The translations under genes were made by a program, and so were the position numbers. Shown here piece after piece: positions 54,482 through 64,000 of a stretch of DNA of 64,000 nt; the stretch's first letter is position 1, and every line of letters starts with the position of its first letter. The notes under the pieces were generated by a model, which was not told the origin of the DNA, did not search any database, and was given only the letters and a program-made list of their open reading frames with translations. This DNA comes from Spongilla lacustris (taxonomy: Eukaryota > Porifera > Demospongiae > Spongillida > Spongillidae). The stretch is taken from NCBI GenBank assembly GCA_949361645.1, contig OX442417.1, forward strand, positions 9,168,912 to 9,232,911, read 5' to 3'.

Positions 54482-55710
54482 CGAACACTGGTAAAAGATC
54501 TGCTGGATAATATGTTGCACAAGGATATAGTTCAGCCATCACAGAGTCCATGGGCATCTCCAATCCAATGGCTCAGTATGGTTCTGTGCCGACTATCGTA
54601 AGGTGAATGTCGAAAGGATGCCTACCCTTTGCCACGGACCAATGACACCCTTGAGACGTTGTTAGACTCCACCTTAGACCTGGCAAGTGGCTATTGGCAG
54701 GTAGAGCTCACAGAGAATGATCGGCAAAAAACTGCCTTCTGCACCACTGAAGGCCTGTATGAATTCAAAGTTATGCCCTTTGGCCTTTGTAACGCCCCTG
54801 CAACTTTTCAGCGACTTATGGACATAGTCTTAACAGGTCTACAGTGGACCAGTTGTCTAGTCTACCTGGATGATATAATTGTCTTGGGGCGGATATTTAC
54901 AGAACATCTCAGCAATTTGGGCTCAGTATTTTCTCGCATTTGTGATGCAGGACTGAAGATTAAGCGTGAAAAGTGTTCATTCTTGAAAGAAAAAGTGAAG
55001 TATCTCAGCCACATTGTCTCCAAAGAAGGGATAGCTGCTGATCCTGAGAAGACAGCACTGTGAAGACTTGGCCAACTCCAACAAGTACCAAGGAGGTGCA
55101 ACAGTTCTTGGGATTGGCAAACTACTATTGTAGATTTATCAAGGACTTTGCACAAATTGTCAAACCACTGCATAAACTCACAGAGCGAACCTCATCATTC
55201 TTGTGGACCACAGAATGTCAAAAGCCCTTTGAAATCCTTCGTCACTTGTCATCACCACCAATATTGAGCTACCCTGACTTTACCAAGCCATTTATTCTTG
55301 ATACAGATGCCAGCAATGACGGAATCGGTGGAGTACTATCTCAGTTGGACAAGGATGGCAGAGAGCATGTAGTTGCATATGGTAGTCGTTTACTCACCAA
55401 GCCAGAATGAAACAACTGTGTCACGAGGAAGGAAGTGCTTGCTGTGGTCACATTTGTGACACATTTCCACACTTATCTGCTTGGGCACACTTTCACCCTA
55501 CGTACAGACCATGGCCCACTCACCTGGTTGTACAGTATGAAGGAACCTGAAGGCCATGTTGCCAGATGGTTGGAAAAGCTACAAGAGTACAATTTTGAAA
55601 TTGTGCACCGGAAAGGGTTAAGGCACATAAATGCTGACGCTATGTCTAGACTACCTTGCCATCAGTTTGGACTTAATGAAGAAGTCATACAGGAGAAAGG
55701 TCATCAGTAG
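54482..55710 (+). pseudogene. Gypsy-2 reverse transcriptase and RNase H
   Basis: RT motifs: DAYPLPRTNDTLETL, LASGYWQVELTENDRQKTAF, MPFGLCNAPATFQRLMD, YLDD (54863-54874). A stop after KTAL (55061-55063) needs a frame change into QQFLGLANYYCRFI. RNase H shows LDTDASNDGIGGVLSQ, a TGA at 55408-55410, then LRTDHGPLTWLY and HINADAMSRL. The lysine-rich SPWASPI...DYRKVN region is damaged by a deletion near 54575. Not functional. Confidence 0.85.
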
Positions 55711-55872
55711 CCCTTGTGCAACTATCTGGGTTTAGTGCTGAGGAAATACTAAATGATCAGAGGGAAGCCAGGATTTGAAGACAATTATTGAGGCAAAGAT
55801 GACCCAGACTCGCCCTCCTAACCCAAAGCCTAAGACAGGGCAATGTTCTGAACGGAGGCGGCTCTTGCAGTT

Positions 55873-57018
55873 GTGGGACCACTTGCTACTCAGAAATGGG
55901 TTATATATATTGACCGTAAACACCCTTCTACGGTCCAGTACCAGCTAGTAGTTCCTCCAAAGCTAAGGTCACAAGTCCTTAAGGAGATACATGAAGGTGC
56001 AATGGGGGGTCATTTTGGAGAAGAGAAGACCCTACAGAAACTGAAGGACAGATTCTACTGGCCAGGACACTGGAAGTCTGTGCAGGAGTGGTGTCATACC
56101 TGTCCTGCTTGTTCACAACGCAAGACACCCACACCAAAGAATCTAGCTCCCCTCCAAAGTGTTACTGTCAGACCCATGCAGATGGTTGCCATAGACATCC
56201 TTGGACCTCTACCGGTAACTCTGGCTGCAAATAAATACGTCTTGGTGGCTGCAGACTACTTTACCAAATGGATTGAAGCGTATGCAATCCGCAACCAAGA
56301 AGCAACCACCGTTGCCCACAAGCTATTAGATGAGATGTTTTGCCATTTTGCTCTGTCTGAAAAACTTCATTCGGACCAGAGCAGACAATTTGAAGCAGAG
56401 GTGACTACCCAGTTGTGCCAGTTTCTACAGATCGAAAAGACAAGGACAATACCATACCACCCACAATTAGATGGGTTGGTGGAATGGTTTAATAGAACGC
56501 TACTAAACATGCTTTCCACCTGCTCAATGGAACATCCTTCAGACTGGGATTTGTACTTGAGCAAGTTATGCCTGGCATACAACAGCAGTGTGCAGAGTAC
56601 CACAGGGTACTCCCCATTTTTTCTCATGTTTGGACATGAAGCGAGACTTCCCATTGACCTGATTTACAACCTTAATGGAGAGCAGGAGGAAACAGATGAC
56701 ACATCTTATTCCACATATGTGAATAAGCAGCGGGAACAGTTTGCTGAGGCATATGAGAAGGTACGACAGAACATCAGCCAAAAACAATGCTACCAGTCTC
56801 AGCAATACAATCGTAGGATCCATGGCAAGCCTTTTGATAAAGGCGAACTGGTTTGGCTGTTCAATCGTGCAATCAAAAAGGGCCAGATACGGAAGTTCCA
56901 CAGACCTTGGGGAGGACCATACAGGATCTGTGAACAGCTGTCTGATGTTACATACCGTGTTCAGCATATAGGGAACAATAAGTGCAAGGTCGTCCATTTT
57001 AATCGGTTGAAAAAATGA
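55873..57018 (+). CDS. Gypsy-2 integrase frame (largely intact remnant)
   Basis: The best-preserved frame of Gypsy-2. HHCC zinc-binding domain (HEGAMGGHFGEEKT, then WCHTCPACSQRK); DDE core with aspartates in VAIDILGPLP and LHSDQSRQFE and glutamate in GLVEWFNRTLL; C-terminal domain (KGELVWLFNRA, VVHFNRLKK). About 380 codons without a stop, although upstream pol is broken, so it could not be made as part of a polyprotein. The proline-rich tail continues in another frame at 57034-57246. Confidence 0.8.
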   Translation: MGPLATQKWVIYIDRKHPSTVQYQLVVPPKLRSQVLKEIHEGAMGGHFGEEKTLQKLKDRFYWPGHWKSVQEWCHTCPACSQRKTPTPKNLAPLQSVTVRPMQMVAIDILGPLPVTLAANKYVLVAADYFTKWIEAYAIRNQEATTVAHKLLDEMFCHFALSEKLHSDQSRQFEAEVTTQLCQFLQIEKTRTIPYHPQLDGLVEWFNRTLLNMLSTCSMEHPSDWDLYLSKLCLAYNSSVQSTTGYSPFFLMFGHEARLPIDLIYNLNGEQEETDDTSYSTYVNKQREQFAEAYEKVRQNISQKQCYQSQQYNRRIHGKPFDKGELVWLFNRAIKKGQIRKFHRPWGGPYRICEQLSDVTYRVQHIGNNKCKVVHFNRLKK

Positions 57019-57280
57019 CCTGAAAACATTCGGTTGCTACCGAGGAAACCTACTACAGGTGCATGTGATCCTCCGCCACAACCAGTTAGTTCCCCACCAG
57101 TGGGTTCATCATTGGAACTGCTGGAAGATGATGATGTTGATCAGGGTGCTGTTAATCCCGTTCCAAATGGACACCCACCCACTGCTCAACCCAATGTCAG
57201 ATACCCAGTTAGAGCACAGCGACCTCCTGATAGATTTCAAAGTTGAATATGTGGACATATTCTCAGTGGAGGGGGACATA

Positions 57281-57426
57281 TGTAATGCAACTAATGGTCA
57301 ACACCTCAAGTGTTAAGTGATCATATGATGGACCCTTAGGGCTAGTTCTAGAATATTCTACACTATTATATAGATGTATAGAGTGTCTGTCTGTACACGT
57401 GTTCTCCATCAGTTTGCCATAATACA
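57281..57426 (+). repeat. 3' LTR of Gypsy-2
   Basis: About 146 bases. It follows a purine-rich tract (GTGGAGGGGGA) and is followed by the CTTA target duplication. Confidence 0.85.
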
Positions 57427-57430
57427 CTTA

Positions 57431-58970
57431 TATAAAGACCGAAAAACTGACGTCGTTAAATGCTCAAATCAATCTGCTCAAACAAAGTAAGAACTGATTT
57501 TCAAAAATCGTTTTAGACAGGGCGGGGGGGCAAGCACACATTGGCCACAATAGAATGGGGTGATCGATAACTTCAAGTACATGCTTTCTTTACATCCTAT
57601 TTATGCTCATGCTACCTTAGTATCAGAACGCTTTTGAAATACTTGCTGCACCATTTACTGCCTTTTATTAGCCACCATCATCACCCTTACTGCCAGAGAA
57701 AAGCGTTTGTTTAGTGGAGATTCCATTTAATGCTCATCGGTCATCATAAAATCGTCCCTATCATCCCAGCAAGAAGTTCTTGGCCAAAAGTCACCAAAAA
57801 TAAATTGTTCATTTTAATATATGAAAGTTCAATGAAGTAAACGAATACATAATGTGTGTATAGCTGGATTCAATTTATGATGTAATATCGATTAGGCCTG
57901 ACAATAGCTGATACACTATTACATCAATTGAATGTGTAGACATTTGTGTAAGCAAAAGTAACACATGAATGTACAACTCTTATCTGTGAATACAAAAACA
58001 TTTGGTAGATCATATGTTATTGTATATCATGATCAGTAGTAGAATGTTTGATTATAGGGATATGTTTGATGACTTGCATTTGATGGTTACTACTGAAATA
58101 ATCAGATACTTTTACGAAGGACATATCCACTGCTGCATTTGCTTGGGTAGTTGGGACATAACGTTAACAGAAATTGGATTGCTCAAACATTTAAAAAAAT
58201 AATCTCCAATTAACGGTTAAAACATGCACGTTATCTGTTCCTGGCACCAAAAAATTTATATGCGTTTGGGTCTAGATACCACAAGGGCAATGTACTGCTT
58301 GAAAATGAAGACAAAACACCTTAAACTTGTAAGTGTTTTTGTAAATAAAGATACCCCATACGTTGGATCAACCGGGGATACTTTACAATGATATAATGAT
58401 AAACACGTTTAGTTGTAACGTGCATACATAGCTGGCTCTATATAGGTCATAGAGGCCAATCTACTGAAGGACGATCTTTAGTTTGGGACAGCCAGACTTA
58501 AAAAACATTTGGGCTAGTAGTAACGCGGGCCCGCGAATTATTATAATTTTTACATGTAGCGTTAGCAACGCTCGCGCTGTTATAGCTAGTATACTAGTAT
58601 ACTGCTAGATCAAACATGTGTAGACATATAAATGTTTGAGCTCCATCTATGATTTGGGCATACATGCATGTGTGCGTGATGGATCGATCAACTGTTCGAG
58701 AGATTGCGATCGTGTACATATACATGTATGTACGGTGGTCACTTTTTTTTAGTTTGCTAAAATCGTTATGCTTGTATCAGGCATGGTCCGGCGGCATGGC
58801 TATGGATAAAAGTGTAGATCCTACGTGCATTTGTATGCACTTTTTTTTTACGCCATCCCTTATTATATATCAAAGTGAAAAAAGAGGTACCAAGCAATAC
58901 GTGTACCCAACTGTGTATAGTGCTTTATTTTGCAAAACATCAATACACTTGCTAGACTATGTCCTCATTC
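57431..58970. other. No gene recognised
   Basis: AT-rich, with short frames lacking protein character. A G-run (57525-57531) and CATGTA palindromes are the only marked patterns. Confidence 0.4.
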
Positions 58971-59485
58971 TCTGATACAGTTGTGAAAAGCTGAAGTATG
59001 GAAATCACTCAGTGAAAATGATGAAGAGGTATTTATTTCTCTTGGTGTACAATCATTAATGTACAATATACTATCAACATGATAATAGAAGTGTGGAAAA
59101 GGAAAAGAGAGGGAAAGCCGGGGAGAATCAATTCAGAAGATATCAACATTTGATTGCAGAAGTGAGATATGATAGATTAAAAAAACCATTTAATGTTTTT
59201 TTAAAAATACATACATGTACAGTGTAATCTATTGTTTGTAATGTTATTTTGCAGAGAAGCCACTAAGCAAGAAAGTGGACTGCGGCAGTGATATAAATAA
59301 AGTAAGGGATTATTATTAATACCTAGCTACATTACTTATAATAAAAACCCATTCCAATCCATGCATATTGCAAACATCAGTATAAGCAACTCACATTTGC
59401 AATTCCCATAGTCATATTATTTTCTTTCTTTTTTTTTATAAACAGCAACCATCTCAAAATTTGAAAACACAAAATTGAGCTAGAG
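58971..59485 (+). other. Possible cluster of mini-exons
   Basis: Three short segments have good splice borders: 58980-59027 (acceptor TCTCTGATACAG, donor GAAGAG|GTATTT), 59255-59301 (acceptor TTATTTTGCAG, donor AATAAA|GTAAGG) and 59447 on (acceptor TTTTTTATAAACAG). Frames can be joined from the first to the second, ending in TGA, but the peptides are short and unrecognised. This could be the 3' end of a gene whose other exons I cannot see, or chance. Confidence 0.25.
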
Positions 59486-59570
59486 GTATAAAACTGTTTT
59501 GATGTTTTTTTAATTTATGAATGTATATATATATATATATGGAACGTTCTATGCGATTTTGATGCTTGTG

Positions 59571-59945
59571 AATTTTATATATATAGCATCCAATTCAAAG
59601 CGCTATATCTTCAAAAGGGTTTGCACTATTGACTTCCTATTTTCAGCACTTCATACTACACCATTTCTCTATGCTAAAATATATTTTGGGGTCTTGCGCT
59701 TACTCCGTGCCAGGATTGCAACGTCCGATACCACACCGGGTTCAAACCCGACATAACTTTAGGTAGGAGTAATCAAATCGCTTCAAATTCGGTTTGTAGG
59801 TAGAGAGGTCCTATACCTATTGATTTATTCTGTTCATTAATTTTCATACAAACCGTTACGGAGAAACAGCTGTGCAAAGTAGGTACACGTTTCCCGCTCG
59901 AATCGCGCCTTTATATGTACACGGAACAGTTTCCATTCTCCGGAG
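59571..59945. mobile_element. Diverged half-copy of the 830-base palindrome family
   Basis: Blocks such as CACCATTTCTCTATGCTAAA, CAAATTCGGTTTGTAGGTAG, GAGGTCCTATA, CCGTTACGGAGAAACAG and CGTTTCCCGCTCGAATCGCG follow the same order and spacing as one arm of 43203-44033 (for example AATTCGGATTGCACATAGAG, GAGTCCTGTA, CCCGCTTGATTCGCG). Identity is moderate and the second arm is absent. Confidence 0.6.
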
Positions 59946-60063
59946 CGCATGAATATTCAACTATTCCTATAGGGCGTGATAACCACACCTATAAGGTCAC
60001 CAAACAAACGGGCGGCTGAATTGTAGTGCTTGTTACGGTTGTTTTTCGGTGTAGATAAACGAT

Positions 60064-60250
60064 ATGGTGACGTATAACACGAGTGAAGGCGAGCTCGTCG
60101 AGTCACTGAATCAGTCGGCGGATGAGTTCGAACTGTACGAATACGACGATCGAAATTCAAGCTCGATACATTGGACGAGGATGGAGAGATTGAGAAAAGT
60201 AGCGATGGCGGTCGTACCACTGACGTTGGTGGTTGTATTAGTGATAGGGA
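60064..60250 (+). CDS. Probable first exon of a type II membrane protein
   Basis: ATG at 60064, then about 43 mostly polar and acidic residues (ELVESLNQSADEFELYEYDD), a basic patch (RMERLRK) and a hydrophobic helix (VAMAVVPLTLVVVLVIG). This is a cytoplasmic N-terminus with a signal anchor. A donor (AGGGA|GTGAGC) ends the exon at 60250. Beyond it the frame enters the C-rich repeat and soon stops, which supports an intron. The luminal or extracellular domain is outside the window, so the family is unknown; glycosyltransferases and TNF-like ligands share this layout. Confidence 0.5.
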
Positions 60251-60269
60251 GTGAGCAGCCCCTGAATTA

Positions 60270-62480
60270 CCAAACGAGCCACCAGCCCCACCCCCACATA
60301 GCCAGGGGCTAATGGGGCTAGGCCCTTCACTACAAGTTCACTCAGCAGCCCTGGGGCCAAAGAGGCCATCCCCACACAGCAGAACCACAAGCCCCCTCAC
60401 TGCAAGTGCACACTATATACCTTTGGAACCATTAAGCCTCATGCTGCAATTTAAATTAATGGCGTCACATTCCAAATAGTGGAGCCATCAAGTGGAATTA
60501 ACAGGCCCCATAATTCCAGCAAGGGAGCCACCAGCTAACCTGGCCAATGGAGCTAACATCCACAATGCCAGTGGAGACACCAGCCCTCTCGCAGATAGAT
60601 CATCAGACACCCACACTGCCAGCAGGGATGTGGCCCCCACAATAATGCCAGTGGAGATGCCAGCCCTCAGGCTGCAAATGGAATCAGCATCCCCAACAAT
60701 TTCAGGGGAGCTATGAACCACAGGTACCAACAACACGTGATGACCTCACTACCAGATCAATCATTAACCCTCACTCCGCAAGTGGTCTTAACAGGCTCCA
60801 CACACTGGGACCAAACCCCCCCCCCCCCCCCTCCCCACCCCCCACTACCTTTCTTTCAATGCAAGTTGAGTCAGCTGGGATCCCCACACAGTAGAACCAC
60901 CAGCCCACTCACCGCAAGCTCATGAACAATACCAGTGGAACCTGTAAAGTCTACACTGCAACTGAACTTAATAAATAAAGCCTCACACTGCAGCCAGCAG
61001 CCCATGGAACCATTCTTACAGAACACCCTCAGCTACCCAGGGCCAATGGGGTAGCCTCCACAAAGTCAGTGAAGATGCCACCCCAAGTTGAGTCAGCAGC
61101 CCCCACACAAACAAGGGCCAATAGGGCCAGCCCCACACAGTACAACCACCAGCCCCTCTCTGCTCACTTCAAATAGAGCCACTAGACCCTCTACCAGTAC
61201 ACACAAGTCCAGACGGCAGGCCACATGAGTGGAGCCCTCTCACCGATGGAGCCCAGCAAGGAAGTACCAGCTGCCACACAACCAGTGGTTAATCGAGCCC
61301 CCAGAATAATGCCAGTGGAGAAACCAGCCCTCGCACTGCAAGTGGATTCAGCAACCCCAAAAATTTCAGGGGTACACGTAAATGTACTTGAGGGGGAAAA
61401 GAAAACCACACATGCCCTCTTCAAACACTACAACAGAACAAGTGGAACTTTAAGCCCTCATAGTTAATACCTAGCAGTCCCACAGCCCCCCCCACCCCCC
61501 CCCCCCCCCCCCCCCCCCGCTACTACCTGTCCTACATGTACAATGAAAGAGGGGCCAATCAGCCAATGTGACAGTACAACCACCAACCCTCTTCATTAGT
61601 CAGGGAACATGTACCAAGAACACATGCCATCACTTACAAGTTGAACCTCAATGCAAGTGGACTTAACAGGCCCACCACACACTGGTGCCAGCCCTCGCCC
61701 CTCCTCCCCCCCCCCCCCCCCCCCCTCAGCCCCCTTCTGCTCACTACGTGTCCTTCACTGCAAGTTGCGTCAGCTGTCCATGAGCCAATGGGGGCCATAG
61801 AACTACCACTCCGCCTCACTGCAATCACACACTACCTTTGGAACCAACCATTAACCCCCATACTGCAAGTGAACTCAATACTGCAAAACCTGACCCCCAC
61901 ACTGCCAGCAAGGGAGCACCAGCTGTCACACAACCAGAGTGTCAATGTGGCCCCACTTAATGCCAGTGGAGAAGGCAGCCCTCACACTGTAAATTGAGTC
62001 AGTAGCCCCATGCAGCAATTTCAGGCGACATGTGCACATATACACATGTACCAATGGAATCACACATGCCCCCCTTCAAAACACTACCAATGGAACCAGT
62101 GGAACATTTAGCCCTCACAGCAAGTGGACTTATTCCTTAGCAGTCTCCACAGCGCCCACCCCCACCCCCCCCCCCCCACTACCTGTCCTTCACTGAAAGA
62201 GGGNNNNNNNNNNNNNNNNNNNNNNNNNNNNNNNNNNNNNNNNNNNNNNNNNNNNNNNNNNNNNNNNNNNNNNNNNNNNNNNNNNNNNNNNNNNNNNNNN
62301 NNNNNNNNNNNNNNNNNNNNNNNNNNNNNNNNNNNNNNNNNNNNNNNNNNNNNNNNNNNNNNNNNNNNNNNNNNNNNNNNNNNNNNNNNNNNNNNNNNNN
62401 NNNCACATGTGGTGTTATCAAACCGTTCACTGCCAGCCGTCAATGGGGCCTCCATAATAATGCCCATACTCTACAAATGG
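60270..62480 (+). repeat. C-rich degenerate tandem repeat array
   Basis: Variable units built from phrases such as GCCAATGGGGCCA, CCCTCACTGCAAGTGGA, CCCACACTGCCAGCAGGGA and ATAATGCCAGTGGAGA, with poly-C tracts at about 60818-60835, 61485-61519, 61706-61726 and 62160-62178. It probably lies in the first intron of the membrane-protein gene. Open frames here are repeat translation. Confidence 0.8.
62204..62403. other. Assembly gap (200 N)
   Basis: Exactly 200 unknown bases within the C-rich array; the round length suggests a placeholder. Confidence 0.99.
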
Positions 62481-64000
62481 TTCCCCTTCATGTGTGGGTT
62501 ACACTGGTAGTGAGGAGGCTGGTGACTTTGCTGACAGTGTGGGGTCTGCTAACTTCACTTGGGAAGGTGTGATGCATAATATTGTTGCCTTTATGGACTG
62601 TGCCTACGTGTGCAATTTACATGCAGTTGTATATTCCACATGTTACTTTTATGACATTTAAAATGGTACTTATTGCTCCATGTACATAAAGCACTAGTTT
62701 CCAGCAAGAGGGTACATGTACATTTTAGATGTACAACTCAAACCTTGTATGCCTTGCTTGCCTATATAAACCAACTACCACCCTAAATCAGTACTGATAG
62801 GGCAGGTAATGATATTCACCCACCAATAACAAGGCTTCACTTCACCTCAGATAAAATTGTGTGCACAGAAAACAGGTATACAGTGGCTCCAATAGGGACT
62901 GGTAATTTACACATAGTATGGGGGCTAGTAGCTCCACTGGTAGATGATGGCTTGCCTAAAAGTGTCGGGGTGCCAAGTCCATATGCAGTTTGGGGGGGGG
63001 GGGGGGGGGGGGGGGCTCTGGACCGTTGATTGTAAAGGACAGGAGCTGGCCCCAGTGCTAATATAAGTCCAATTGCAGTGAGGGCTAATGGTTCCACTGG
63101 TTCCATGTGTTGTGTTAGGAGCAGGGAATGTGTGGGTCCATTGGTACATGTAGTTCAGAGGGCTGGCATTATTGTGGGGTGACGCCTGGTTATGTGGCAG
63201 CTGATGGCTGACTGGACTTGCAGTGTGCCTAGTGGCTCCATTTGAAGTGAGCAGCGAGGGGCTGATGGTTGTACTGTGCGGAGCTGGCCCTACAGGCTCC
63301 TGTTTGTGTGGAGGCTGCTGACTCAACTTGGGCACTGGCTTTGTGGAGGCTACCCCATCGGCTCTGGAATGGTTCCATAAGTTGTGCATGGGCATGGACA
63401 TGTGAGGCTATTAAGTTCAGTTGTAGGGAACACTTTACAGGTTCCACTGGTATTGTTCACGAGCTTGAGGTGAGGGGGCTGGTGGTGGCCCCTCAAATGC
63501 TGACTCAACTTATATGCAGCAATAGAAAGGTAGCAGGGGCGTGGGCTGGCCTCAGTGCGTGGTACCTGCTAGGTCCACTTGTGGAGTGAGGATTAATGGC
63601 TCATCTGGTAGTGAGGGCATGTGTTATCGATACATGTAGTTAGTGACTCCCCTAAAATTGGTGGGGATGCTGACTCCATTTGCTGTGTGATGGCTGGCAT
63701 CTCCACTGGCATTATTGTGGGGGCCACATTTCTGCTAGCAGTGTGGGGGTATGATAACTCTATTTGTGAGAAGGCTGGTAGCTCCAATGTTTGAGCAGAG
63801 GTTCCATTGGCTTGCAATGAGGAAGGCTGGTAGTTGTACTGTGTGGGGATGGTCCCATTAACCCCCTCTTTCAGTAAAGGACAGGTAGTGGGGGGGGGGA
63901 GGCGCTGTGGAGGCTGCTAAGGAATAAGTCCACTTGCTGTGAGGGCTAAACGTTCCACTGGTAGTGTTTGAAGGAGGCATGTGTGATTCCATTGGTACAT
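62480..64000 (-). repeat. Same repeat family in inverted orientation
   Basis: From about 62480 the plus strand is G-rich and carries the reverse complement of the same phrases. 63850-64000 matches the reverse complement of about 62040-62203 almost base for base, including the poly-C/CACTACCTGTCC and TCACTGAAAGAGGG parts. 63593-63817 on the minus strand matches 60560-60730. A stretch at 62560-62800 has no repeat phrases. Confidence 0.75.

Larger units (their letters stand above)
46603..57426 (+). mobile_element. Ty3/gypsy LTR retrotransposon Gypsy-2 (old, with nested insertions)
   Basis: LTRs at 46603-46724 and 57281-57426 begin TGTAATGCAACTAATGGTCA and end in ACA. A 4-base duplication CTTA flanks the whole (46599-46602; 57427-57430), so everything between belongs to one insertion plus later events. 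The 3' LTR is longer by about 24 bases and has substitutions, so the copy is old. Domain order is gag, protease, RT, RNase H, integrase. Coding is riddled with stops and frame changes. About 3.2 kb of foreign sequence lies between gag and protease, and a hAT-like element lies within the protease region. Confidence 0.9.

Noticed and set aside
62108..62510. Frames of 70-128 codons across the N gap
   Set aside because: They consist mostly of unknown residues.

Overview
This window is nuclear DNA from an animal-like eukaryote. Evidence: introns of about 50-120 bases with good GT/AG borders, two Ty3/gypsy LTR retrotransposons, hAT-like, piggyBac-like and RLE-type retroelement sequence, palindromic MITEs, long CA/GT/CATA microsatellites, and an AT-rich background full of short ACATGTACATGT palindromes. 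The small introns and repeat style would fit an early-branching metazoan such as a sponge, but nothing here fixes the species. One 200-base N gap (62204-62403) marks this as a draft scaffold.

Layout. 1-378: last exons of a single-pass membrane protein. 2.0-11.2 kb: a minisatellite array (about 70-base core plus variable CA tracts) with nested higher-order duplications. 11.4-12.9 kb: 3' end of a dead RLE-type retroelement. 12.9-15.6 kb: no gene seen; then a palindromic MITE and a 144-codon minus-strand frame. 16.6-27.3 kb: the main host gene, a minus-strand exon of about 10.7 kb in one open frame. It encodes an N-terminal helical/coiled-coil region, about 30 ankyrin-like repeats and a C-terminal bacterial SecA-type motor with all ATPase motifs and the signature of the preprotein cross-linking domain. 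This is the most remarkable object in the window.

28.5-35.3 kb: a palindromic TA-flanked DNA element, split by a young Ty3/gypsy element (Gypsy-1, identical 170-base LTRs, 4-base TSD) and also carrying a small MITE. 37.6-42.5 kb: a second RLE-type retroelement split by a 3.39 kb DNA element that carries intron-containing coding remnants with a RING-like segment; the small MITE at 34.1 kb is a deletion derivative of this family. 42.6-46.2 kb: a third retroelement fragment, an 830-base palindrome, and one TTAA-flanked element nested in another.

46.6-57.4 kb: an old gypsy element (Gypsy-2, 4-base TSD CTTA) swollen to 10.8 kb by later events: a hAT-like transposon exactly inside the protease region, plus a region with a minus-strand piggyBac-like fragment and a 1.5 kb 24-base minisatellite. 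57.4-60.0 kb holds little except possible mini-exons and a half-copy of the palindrome family. 60.06 kb starts a probable first exon of a type II membrane protein; 60.3-64.0 kb is a C-rich degenerate repeat array that changes orientation near 62.5 kb.

Apart from the ankyrin-SecA gene, two partial membrane-protein genes and one hypothetical frame, nearly all coding signal belongs to mobile elements, most of them broken. Nesting gives relative ages: RLE element B predates the RING-like element; Gypsy-2 predates the hAT copy; Gypsy-1 is the youngest insertion.
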